From assembly GCA_035578905.1 (NCBI GenBank), contig JAQJVL010000607.1, forward strand, positions 434,001 through 498,000: a stretch of 64,000 nt of DNA, given 5' to 3'. Positions within the stretch are counted from its first letter, which is position 1, and the number at the start of each line of letters is the position of its first letter. The position numbers were made by a program, and so were the translations under genes. The DNA comes from Stictocephala bisonia (taxonomy: Eukaryota; Arthropoda; Insecta; Hemiptera; Membracidae). Shown piece by piece: positions 11,033 to 20,000 of the stretch. Below the pieces are notes generated by a model. The model ran no database searches and was not told the origin of the DNA. It saw only the letters and a list, made by a program, of their open reading frames with translations.

Positions 11033-11920
11033 TTAAACAGCAAAGGTGAAAGCCCGTCACCTTGTCGAACTCCTGTTATTACTTCAAAAGCATCAGACAA
11101 TTCACCCTCAATTCTGACTTTACACTTAGACCCTTTGACTGTCATCTTAGCTAGATTAATAAGTTTTTTTGGTATACCAAACTTTTCCATCTTTTTCCAT
11201 ATTTTCTTCCTATTGAGGCTATCATATGCTTTCGAGAAATCGATAAACAGTCCATGGAATTCACGATCGAATTCCCAATACTTGCCAATGACTGATTTCA
11301 AGATGAAGATTTGATCCGAGGTTGAACGTCCCTTTATAAAGCCCGCTTGGTGGTCCCCTATTATTGTGTCGGTGAATTCTTCTAATCGGCGCTGAATTAT
11401 TTTTGACAGAGCTGTATAAGCAGTACTTAGCAGTGATATGCCTCTGTAGTTTTCACACTGCTCTTTGTCGCCTTTCTTGTAAATAGGTAGTATTGTCGCT
11501 TCCTTCCAGTCGTTAGGTAGTCTTTCTTCCCTCCATATATTTTTAATTAGTCCATGGAGCTTTTCACATATTACTTGTCCTCCCTTTTTCAGTAATTCAG
11601 ATGGTAAACCATCGTCTCCTGGTGCTTTGTTGTTTTTTAGTTCTTTAATCGCCTTTTCCACTTCTGCTATTGTGGGCTCTTCTACCCATGATTCTACATT
11701 CTGGTAAGTTTCTTCTTCCTCCTCATTGAGAGTATCCTGTTCGCAGTTTAGAAGGTCTTGGAAGTACTCTTTCCACCTTTCAATTACTTTACTCTTCTGT
11801 GTTATTATCTGGTCCTCCTTATTCTTTATTCCAAAAGTGTTTGGGGTGTATCCTTTTCTAAAATGCTTTATTCCTTTATAAAATCCTTTTGAATTATTTG
11901 CTCTTTGGTCATTTTTGCTT
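11033..11920 (-). pseudogene. RTE reverse transcriptase, N-terminal half (minus copy)
   Basis: From about 11900 the minus strand reads a linker (VIERWKEYFQDLL) and then the reverse transcriptase fingers and palm: NKAPGDDGLPSELLKKGG, YRGISLLS, HQAGFIKGRSTSDQIFIL, FIDFSKAYDSLNR (motif A) and GVRQGDGLSPLLFNIALED (motif B). It is cut at the target duplication of the nested plus-strand RTE, where the frame is lost. It joins the 8493-9371 piece in sequence order. The AP-endonuclease domain that belongs upstream is absent. Confidence 0.8.
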
Positions 11921-12229
11921 TTTTGTTTGGTTATGTCAGCAAAAAATGCATTTTTCGAGCTGAAAAAATAATTTTACTACAAAACCAGTTATATATTCGT
12001 GTTCAGCATAAAAAACACGAGAAATGAAAAAAAAAGTTGTCGAAAAATAACGATTTTTAAAAAAGTTGGTTTTTTCATTATTAGATAAAAATCTAGTTTT
12101 TCGGTAAAAAATGAGTTTTCCGCGGATGAAATCAAACTCCTCAAGAGATATAAACTCATTTTTCACCACTTTATTAACATGAAATCGTATTTTCAGAGGT
12201 GGCAAGAAAGTGCATAATTACCAAGTACT

Positions 12230-12726
12230 GTTTTGTAATTCTACAAAACATTGGTCAGTGATTGGGCTTGGTCAGGTGTACATAAATCTGTTGGTGGGCA
12301 GGAATATTCACCAATACAATACATTCAATTTATGGCTGGTTATGAGTCATTAAAATGCCCCTACCAATTAAGAAACTCACTGACTGTCTATATATCTCAA
12401 ACCTTTATAGACGTTGGGTAGAGAACAGTAACAAAAACATTTCTGTCTTTCATCTTTTTTACCCTTGTGAGATTGTATTCCTTTTGAAACTGTCAAAATA
12501 GTTTATCATGTGATTCGATTTTAAGATACTATGTTGTCTTATTGGGTAAAACATCTGATATTAGATCGGTTTTAGATTACAAAAAAAAAAAAAAGATAAA
12601 TAAATAAATAACCATGATTATGATTCAATGAAAAATTATATATCTCACAATTTATGGTTTCAGTATAATTGCAATACAAGGAATAGGTCTTGTTTTAGAT
12701 TGCCTAGTCACCATTTCAAATTGTAG
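12230..12726. other. Noncoding, no recognised feature
   Basis: Sequence between the nested TIR element and a LINE tail. It holds an A14 run followed by a short TAAA repeat near 12581-12611. No supported frame. Confidence 0.4.
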
Positions 12727-12840
12727 AAAAAAAGCTCTTTGTATGCTAGCTTAAAATTGTACAATGAGCTACCCGCACTTTACAAGTCTATGAAGTTAAA
12801 TAACTTTAAAGAAAAATTAAAAAATGAACTTTATGAATGA
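12727..12840 (+). pseudogene. LINE reverse-transcriptase C-terminal tail (38 codons)
   Basis: The frame reads KLYNELPALYKSMKLNNFKE and ends KLKNELYE before TGA at 12838-12840. This is the IYNxLPxxxK...FKxxLK ending common at the C terminus of CR1/jockey-group reverse transcriptases. A 3' untranslated stretch with an AATAAA signal near 13149-13154 follows. Only the extreme 3' end is left. The stem AAGAAAAATTAAAAAATGAA / complement at 12808-12870 forms a hairpin over the stop. Confidence 0.5.
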
Positions 12841-12903
12841 AAATACGAGTTCATTTTTTAATTTTTCTTATATACAAATGATAAATTTGTTAGTATTATT
12901 TTT

Positions 12904-13009
12904 AGTATATTGGAGAGATAAGTTCACTAACATCAGAGTAGTAGTCACAAACACAAAATCTCTCCAATACACTAATTCCTGGCCTAGTGCCCTTTAACCT
13001 AACCTAAAA
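12904..13009. mobile_element. Short 106-bp insertion with 14-bp flanking repeats
   Basis: TTAGTATTATTTTT occurs at 12890-12903 and 13010-13023, flanking a 106-bp unit that interrupts the LINE 3' tail. The unit opens AGTATATTGGAGAGATAAG and has a complementary TCTCTCCAATACACT block inside. A related sequence in the opposite orientation lies at 30855-30945 (GTTAGTGAACTT, TATCTCTCCAATAT), so it is a dispersed family. A SINE- or MITE-like element is likely; the class is not determined. Confidence 0.5.
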
Positions 13010-13023
13010 TTAGTATTATTTTT

Positions 13024-13701
13024 GTAATATATGATTACTTGTTCGATATAATTTGACAATGCACGTGTTCTTTTTTTTTAACTTTATTCATTTATGTACT
13101 TGTTTATTCCTGTATATATCCATGCTAAAGAGTGTTACGTGCAAACAAATAAAGTATGTCTAGGTTTATGACAGACAAACAAATCCTAGGTTGTCACTCA
13201 GCTGTTTTTGCTGAGAATTCTATTGAATCTAGTTAGAAAGGTTTCTATTTTTTTAGTCATCCAGCACAATTGGGGATAGTTTGCAAAATTGGGATATTTG
13301 AAGTGGAATGTCTCTTTGTTCCGAGTATGAGGATAAGCTATGCAGCCACATCATATTTTACACTCCACTGGAAGTCGTAGTAGTGGAGTTTCAGATGATA
13401 GTTCTATTCAGTTGGTCATCAACTCCTTATACAAGCATCCTATTCAGTCACACAATATTCATTCAGCAGTGGAGTAAGTTCTTTGTACCAGACAAAGCTG
13501 TGGTTTACAGGCATTTTCTATTGGCTCTCCCAAAATGATAGAGAAAATTGCTGTAAAATGTTTGTTCTTTACAGATTTCACCTTAGCTACTGTGGAGATG
13601 ACTAGTTTGTATTTATCATTATTTTTTACGTCAGGAATTATTCAGATCTTATATCACATACATTTTAACTGTGATATTCATAACATTTTATTGAGAAGCT
13701 A
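13024..13701. other. LINE 3' tail and flanking noncoding DNA
   Basis: The first ~130 bp, ending near the AATAAA at about 13149, continue the LINE tail. The rest holds no frame I can support; the 76- and 69-codon plus-strand frames at 13308 and 13535 show no domain. Confidence 0.35.
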
Positions 13702-13703
13702 TA

Positions 13704-14758
13704 CAGTAGAATCTCGGTTAACCGATCTAGTCATCAGAAGATGAAAAATAAACATAAAGTTATTATAAAAGGAAAACTATATCGTGACACATCATATAAT
13801 CGTTTGACAAGTAATCAGAGTCATTATTGAGGTGGTGCAGGGCTGTCACGAGATGTATTTATGATGTTGTACATTATTATAGGAATAATTTTCCTACCCA
13901 AATGCATTCACCCATCACATATCACCACCTGACACCATCGGCTTAGTCCACTGCTTTCATACTAAATGTGGTTGTTTTAGTGTTTTGACTTTCGTGAATT
14001 TACAATACAGTATTGGAAATATTTTCGTAATTTATTGTTGTTACTGTTCAATATTTTATTCAAGTGTTTTGATATTAGTAGTAAATGGTTGATAGTTGCT
14101 TAAAACGAAAGTAAAATTATGAATCAAACGGTGTTTTCGCTGCCAATGTGTATGACAAATGTGTTACTGATACAATAATTTTGTTCCTTTAAAATGTTGA
14201 ATGGTTCACTGTACGAATAAGAGAGTAAAGCAGATTGCGTTAAACAACAGGTTAAATACGATAATTTTGTTTGGTAATCGAACTGAACGGTACCCTGTAC
14301 TTAAAACCCAGACGCAAATACGACCGTGGACCGTAGATAGATTATAAAATAAGAAAGGTTTCGTTGTCAACAAATGTAACGTTAGAGGAAATTGCCCATC
14401 CACAATGCTGCCTATGGACATTACATTAGATTTTTACTATTAAATTCTATTATTGTAATGTTTTATCGACTGTTGTAGAGTTTTAAAATGGAATCCTTAT
14501 TCCCAACCTCTTGTCATCCTGCAGTAATACAACTTTTAAAAGACATAACCTGATGTTCCTACTTTTTTACAGGACTGTACAACTGTATAGGATTGTAACT
14601 ACATTTATATCATTCTGCGTTTTTTCTTGTAATAAACTATTTTTGTACTTTTTTCATGGCTTTTACATTATTTTTACCATAACCACCGTATTATCCAAGT
14701 TTTTACGTATCCAAGGTGGTCTTGGTCCCAATTACCTCGGATAACCGAGAGTCTACTG
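13704..14758. mobile_element. Non-autonomous pogo/Tigger-like element
   Basis: It begins CAGTAGAATCTCGGTTAACC and its right end, on the other strand, reads CAGTAGACTCTCGGTTATCC. It is flanked by TA on both sides (13702-13703 and 14759-14760). The CAGTxGACTCTCGGTTATCCG form and the TA duplication are those of pogo/Tigger elements. No CENP-B-like or DDE frame was found in the 1,055 bp, so it is non-autonomous or heavily decayed. Confidence 0.75.
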
Positions 14759-14944
14759 TACCTTGTATTAAAACAGATATATCATCCTGTTTTAATACAA
14801 ATTAATTCATTAAAGTGTACAGTGAAAATCATGATGCACTTTAATGAAAAATAACAACAAATTAATTATGTCCTTACATTGAGAATTGACTAAGATTTTG
14901 TTGTGCCTGATATTTTAACAAAAATAAGGTTTCTTCATTTCACC

Positions 14945-14990
14945 ATATACGTGTGTGTGTGTGTGTATATATTATATATATATATAATAA
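14945..14990. repeat. (GT)n-(TA)n microsatellite
   Basis: A GT run followed by TATATA repeats immediately left of the Penelope-like element. A similar GT/TA tract lies inside its right end at 16314-16387. The 190 bp before it, back to the pogo-like element, hold nothing recognised. Confidence 0.7.
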
Positions 14991-15025
14991 TGTTATAATA
15001 AAAAATAATAACTGAGCACCCTTAA

Positions 15026-15744
15026 CACGTTGACTGCCAGCGTAGATAATTTATTGTGTCATTCTGAGGCCTCCGTAGTAAAACTGTATGTCCGCCTGAC
15101 GCCATGAGGGCCACCGGTAACCCACGTCATACATGCCGCTGTGCGCCATGTGGGCCACCGGTGGCCCTCACGTCTTTTATAAATTAAACACAAATTGTAG
15201 CGCCATTTTTAGTATTACTTAATTTTTAATGATATATTCTGAAAGCTCATAAAATGTAATAGAAAACAGTCCCCTGGTTTTTAAATAAAGCAACCCTAAA
15301 TACGTTTTTATATATTTGAACTAGTTTTTATGACATTTAGACAGACTAGTTTCTGTCACAAAAAGAATCAATGTCACTTACTAAACACCTAACCTCAAAA
15401 GCTGATCAGTGCGCGGGAAGAAAATATAAAAATCACAACAAAACAGCTGAAACATAATATCATATGGCATATGTAAAGTTTTGCCGCCACGCCATGAGGG
15501 CCACCGGTGTACCTCATCAATAACTTCACAAAATGGCGGCAAAAGACCGGATGTTGGCTATTTCTGTACTCGGGGATCATTTCCGGTTCCATGGAACACA
15601 GAATTCGGAACAATGAATATTGAACTTTACCGTAGAAACAGCTGTGGCACCAGGCTGAAAACTAGTGAGGGCCACCGGTGGCCCTCATGGCGTGAGCTAA
15701 AATTGTTGTGTGGGCCACCCTTGGCCCTCATGGCAGTCGACGTG
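15026..15744. mobile_element. piggyBac-type non-autonomous element with GGCCACCGGTGGCC palindromes
   Basis: Flanked by TTAA at 15022-15025 and 15745-15748. The ends read CACGTTGACTGCCA on the left and CACGTCGACTGCCA on the right (other strand). Five copies of a palindromic motif lie inside, with core GGGCCACCGGTGGCCC (16 bp) and a frequent ATGAGGGCC extension: near 15110, 15142, 15497, 15668 and 15711. They sit in the outer thirds of the element and look like transposase- or host-protein-binding sites. No transposase. It interrupts the end repeat of the Penelope-like element. Confidence 0.75.
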
Positions 15745-15894
15745 TTAAACAGTTTTGTATTAAATTAACACGACCGGTTTCGGCATTTATGCCATCTTCA
15801 TAGGTGTTATGTGTTTACAAAACAAATAGAATTAAATAAATAATTATTATAAAGGAAACATATGTTAAATTAGTAAATATTTTTGATTTGGTGG

Positions 15895-16320
15895 TTAGTT
15901 GTCATTGTGTCTGTTGTTTCTTATATGTATAATTGTTTCGAATATTGGGTTTCTTTTTTGTGTTAACATGGTGTTGATTAAATTATTGGGATTTTCTTGG
16001 TTGTGTTTATAAATTTTAAGTTCTTCTTGAGAATCTAGTTTTTTGCTTTTTGTTTGTTGTTTTTTTCTAAACCGAATTTTAGAATTTTCATGTTGGTTTT
16101 CATATTTGTGTAGTTGTAATTATTGTTTAGTAAGTGTTCTGCAAATGAAAATTTCATTGAAGTTCTGTTGTTTGATTTTAGAGCTTGTATGTGTTCATTA
16201 AATCTTCTTTTAAATGATCGTCCTGTTTGTCCAATATAATAGTTTGGGCAGTCTGAACATTCAATTTTGTAAATTCCTGATTTGTCAAATATCTTGGGTT
16301 TTATGTAATTTATTATGTGT
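15895..16320 (-). pseudogene. Penelope-like GIY-YIG endonuclease fragment
   Basis: From about 16315 the minus strand reads KIFDKSGIYKIECSDCPNYY, then IGQTGRSFKRRFNEHIQALK. It shows the GIY and YIG strands, the CxxC-type insert (CSDC) and the conserved Arg/Glu helix of the Penelope GIY-YIG domain. After about 90 codons a frameshift occurs near 16040, and a second frame continues with ELKIYKHNQENPNNLINTML to a stop at 15895-15897. This is the C-terminal domain only; in intact elements it follows a telomerase-like reverse transcriptase, which is absent here. Confidence 0.85.
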
Positions 16321-16333
16321 GTGTGTGTGTGTG

Positions 16334-16368
<35 letters not shown>

Positions 16369-16450
16369 TATATATGTATACACACACAATTTAATAAAAA
16401 ATTGTTTAAGGGTGCTCAGTTATTATTTTTTATTATAACATTAATAAATA

Positions 16451-16654
16451 TATATACCGTATATTACTTTATAGATACATTTATTCTAGATACCAGATAT
16501 ATCTTAATTTTATATTCTATAGTTATTTAAGTATTAGCGTTGCATTGTATACTTACATTTGTTAGGTTTGCACCTGCTGGAGATAGGCGCAATATACGAG
16601 AAACCTAACACAGATGTCAAATAACATTAACTTATTATAAACTCTACGTTAGTT
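16451..16654. other. Short noncoding spacer with a small hairpin
   Basis: Between the Penelope-like element and the BEL/Pao target site. At about 16561-16610 GTTAGGTTT and AAACCTAAC flank a 30-bp loop. No frame supported. Confidence 0.4.
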
Positions 16655-16659
16655 AAGAT

Positions 16660-16971
16660 TGTAAAGTACAATTACACTTTTCTACTCATAATAGCTACTC
16701 ATAATAGAATTTTTACTAGAGATTGATTATTCAGTGGAAATAATAATAAAACTAAACGTTTTAGGTACTGATAAACTTTTACTCTGGAACACAAATACAA
16801 TTGTACAATTCTTTTCCTTCAACAATAAAACTGTCTAATATTTAACATCTGTCAATAATATTCTTTAAATCAACAGATAATAACAAAACATAAAAGCATA
16901 GAGGACATATTAAATTTTAGTAAATAATATCAAACAGCTGTTTTAATACATCAAAATTATAATCTATTTCA
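16660..16971 (-). repeat. BEL/Pao 3' LTR
   Basis: 312 bp; nearly identical to the LTR at 22369-22668. It is longer by a tandem copy of CTACTCATAATAG-like 12 bp near 16685-16705, and one short A-rich stretch near 16795 differs (ACAAATACAATT here, ACAAAATAAAATT in the other). In minus-strand sense it begins TGAAATAGATTATAATTTTG. Confidence 0.92.
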
Positions 16972-16992
16972 TTCTCCCACCTTGAGTAATTT
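16972..16992 (-). promoter_or_regulatory. Polypurine tract of the BEL/Pao element
   Basis: On the minus strand the sequence directly before the 3' LTR reads AAGGTGGGAGAA and then TG. A purine-rich run abutting the LTR is the expected plus-strand priming site. Confidence 0.65.
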
Positions 16993-17019
16993 ACAATTAA
17001 TTACTCAACTTGTATTCCC

Positions 17020-20000
17020 TCATATGCCATACTTGTTGGGTTTGTTTATAGTTCTTCCTGATCGAGTTTTGATAATATTTTTGTTTTCCTCGTAATTTAT
17101 TTTTGCTTCTTCTAATGAGTTTGCTCTCTTTTTCATTACTTCAGACTCTTTGCTTGATATTTCCAAATGATAAAGTTTTTGAACAGGTCTTGTAAGAGTT
17201 CCTTGTGAAGTTTTCACTTTAGCTACTCGTATAACTCCCTCCTTATCAGGCATCACTTCCACAACAACAGCTAGAGGCCAATCCACTCGCTTGAGATTAT
17301 TGCATTCAATCAGAACAACATCACCAACTTGCAATACACTATCTTTCTTCTTTAAGTTTATTCGTTGAGTAAGTTGTCCCAAATATTCTTGCTTGAATCG
17401 CTCTCTCAACTCTTGTTTCAATGTACGTAGGTATGTCAATCTTCTATTGAGACTTGTTTCATCCAATTGATCTAAATCAGGAACACCAATTTCTCTGAGG
17501 TCTTGTAAAAAATGATTAGGTGTAAGTGGTAATAGCTCTTCCAGTCCATCATAGATGTGTGTGAGTGGTCTCGAATTTATCACCGCTTCACAATTGCAAA
17601 GTATTGTTATCATTTCTTGATAACTAAGACTGGCTCGTCCTAGTGTTCTTCTTAAGAGTTCTTTGAGAATCCGAACTATCCTTTCCCACCAGCCACCCCA
17701 CCAAGGAGATGCTGGAGGAATCATTTTCCATTTAATGTGGTTGGCGGAACTAAATTTCTTGATATCGTCCCAATTTATTTCTTCTAGCAAATTTCTTGCG
17801 CCAACATAATTAGTTCCGTTGTCAGAATAAATTGTGGCTGGTCTTCCTCGACGAGCAATGAATCTTCTCAAGGCTTGCAGAAATGATTCCGAGGATAGAG
17901 AAGTTACCAATTCAAAATGGACAGCCCTATACACAGCACATGTGAAGATGCATATCCAAGCTTTTTTCTTTTTCTTCAGGTAAAGAGGTCCTGTAAAATC
18001 AGATCCAGTTACTTCGAATACTGAACAATCTTTCATACGATCCATAGGTAAGGTACCTGTGATCGGTTCCATTTTTTGACTCTTTTGTCGTTTGCATTTA
18101 ACACATTTTGATATTGCATTTCTCACAGTTTTTCTTCCTCCCAAAATCCAGTATTTATCTCTTAAAATGTTTAACAGAATTTGAACACCCGCATGACAGT
18201 TGTTGACATGACAATCTAAAATCAGCGCTTTTACGGTTGGATGATGAGCTGGTAATAATATTGGAAACCTAACTCCAAAAGCTGCATCTTCTTTCTTGCA
18301 GAGTTTAGTTTTTAGTCTGATCAAGCCATTTTCATCAATAAAAGGATCCAAACATGAAATGTTCTTGTCATTAACTCCATTGAAAGACTCCTGCTGTATT
18401 AAATTGAGCAGTGTCCTTTCTGCTTTTATAGTTTCATCTGCTGTAATTTCTCCTGACATCCGAAGGTCTTTCTCTGTTTTGCAGTTTTGAGCAAATCTAT
18501 AAATCCAGGCTATTAATCTCACATTCTGTTTGAATTTTGAGAAATAATCAGAGTACCATTTGTCATTTGTCTGGTTGTTAATCATGCATTTTGTTTCTGT
18601 TAGTCTCTTTTCTTTTTCAATTTCTTCTGAATTCAAATTTATTTCACCTTTTGTAGGCCATTCTTCTGGTACAAACTTCAACCATTCTGGTCCCTCCCAC
18701 CATTTTGATTTTAAAAAATACTGAGCGTCACAGCCTCTTGACAGGAGGTCAGCTGGGTTGAATTCTCCTTTGATGTAATTCCAATTCTCAACTTTACTCA
18801 ACTTCTTAATTTCTGACACACGATTCCATACAAAGACTTTCCAATTACATTCTTGTCTTATCCACCCTAATACAGTTGTCGAATCTGTCCAATAAAAGAT
18901 AGGAATGTTCTGCCAGTTCAAAGATTTTACAATTGTCTCAGTCAAACGTACTCCCACCGTTGCGGCTAACAATTCTAGTCTAGGAATGCTAAGACTTTTC
19001 AAAGGTGCCACCCTAGACTTTGATGCTAATAGTTGAACTGTCACTTTGTTTTCGGTTTCAACTCTCAAGAATATCACTGCTGCATATGCATCTTTACTAG
19101 CATCGCAGAACGTATGGATAGTACAACCTACTGAAGTATCTTCTTTTCCTAACCATCTAGGTATTTTTACGTCTTGAAGACTGAGTAATTCATCAAACCA
19201 TTGCAAAAATCTCTCAGCAGTTTTAGGTTCAACATCAGTATCCCAATCTATTTTCTTATCCCACATCTTCTGTAGTAGCAATTTCGGGTATAACATAACA
19301 GGAGAAATGAAGCCTAAGGGGTCAAATATTCTATGAGATACTGACAATATTTCTCTCTTGGTAATGTGATTGCGGTCAAAATCTTTAATACAGTCTAATC
19401 CTACAAATAATTGATCATTTTGATAGTCCCATTTTACACCTAATACATTGACTATTGAAGGTTCACTTCCATTCGAAGATTGACCAGTTGCAATCCATCC
19501 ACGAAATTTTTCAACCTCTGGAACAGTATTTACACTAGTTGAGACGTTGTCAACATAAAAGCTCTTCTGCAATTTCTGAACTAAATTTATATCTCCACCA
19601 GACTTTGTGGCTGCTTTCTGAAGATGAAGATCAATTACTGCTCCCAATAAGAACGGACTGCATTTCACTCCAAATACTACCCGTTTATGTCTATATACAA
19701 TTATCTCATCATTACTGTTGTACCATAAAAAACGAAGTTTGTCGATATCCTCTCCGTTTACTGCTATCTGTAAGAATGCTTTAGCGATGTCTGCAACTAC
19801 TCCAAATCTTCCTTCTCTGAAACGAAGCATAACTGTCGGAATCAGTTCTATTAGGTTAGGTCCACACTCCAAGCAATCATTTAGTGAAGGCTGGTTTCTG
19901 TCTCTAGCAGATGCATCGAATACTGGTCGAATTCTCGTCGTCTGGCTGCTCTCTTTCACAACAGGTCTATGTGGTAAGTAATGACAGTCTTTAGCCAACT

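Larger units (their letters stand above)
8480..11923 (-). mobile_element. RTE-type LINE, minus copy (5'-truncated, interrupted)
   Basis: TGTTTGGTTA is repeated at 8470-8479 and 11924-11933, a 10-bp target duplication around the element. On the minus strand it runs from a truncated 5' side near 11923, through reverse transcriptase, to a stop followed directly by a (GTAAGA)-like tail at 8480-8492. The endonuclease is missing. A second RTE has inserted in the opposite direction at about 9372-11016, splitting it. Excluding the insert it is about 1.8 kb. Confidence 0.8.
7976..12229. mobile_element. TIR-bounded DNA element, host of nested RTEs
   Basis: A 32-bp terminal inverted repeat is exact: it starts AGTACTTGGTAATTATGCAC at 7976 and its complement ends at 12229. 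Weaker similarity between the arms continues inward, for example CGGAAA and ACCGAAAAA blocks. The left arm carries an unusually GC-rich patch at 8275-8420 with a GACGGCCGGCAGGCCGTC palindrome. No transposase frame is recognised in the arms (7976-8479 and 11924-12229), so the uninterrupted element was only about 0.8 kb and non-autonomous. Superfamily undetermined; no clear target duplication. Confidence 0.65.
14976..16450 (-). mobile_element. Penelope-like element remnant with inverted ends
   Basis: The minus strand encodes a GIY-YIG endonuclease (see 15895-16320), the hallmark of Penelope-like elements, and carries the 3' signature GCCGAAACCGGTCG near 15772-15790. A ~60-bp block (TTTAAGGGTGCTCAGTTATT and onwards) occurs at 16402-16440 and, inverted, at 14985-15024 continuing beyond the inserted piggyBac-type element at 15745-15765. 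Terminal repeats in inverted orientation are known for Penelope-like elements (pLTRs). The reverse transcriptase is gone. Confidence 0.75.

Noticed and set aside
12990..13010. Telomere-like CCTAACCTAA
   Set aside because: Only two units inside a short dispersed repeat; no array.
16214..16530. Plus-strand frames with VCVCVYLYIYIYI
   Set aside because: Translation of the GT/TA microsatellite within the Penelope-like element.
16555..16612. Possible structured RNA (GTTAGGTTT...AAACCTAAC)
   Set aside because: Only a 9-bp stem with a 30-base loop and no other conserved element; more likely chance or a repeat edge.
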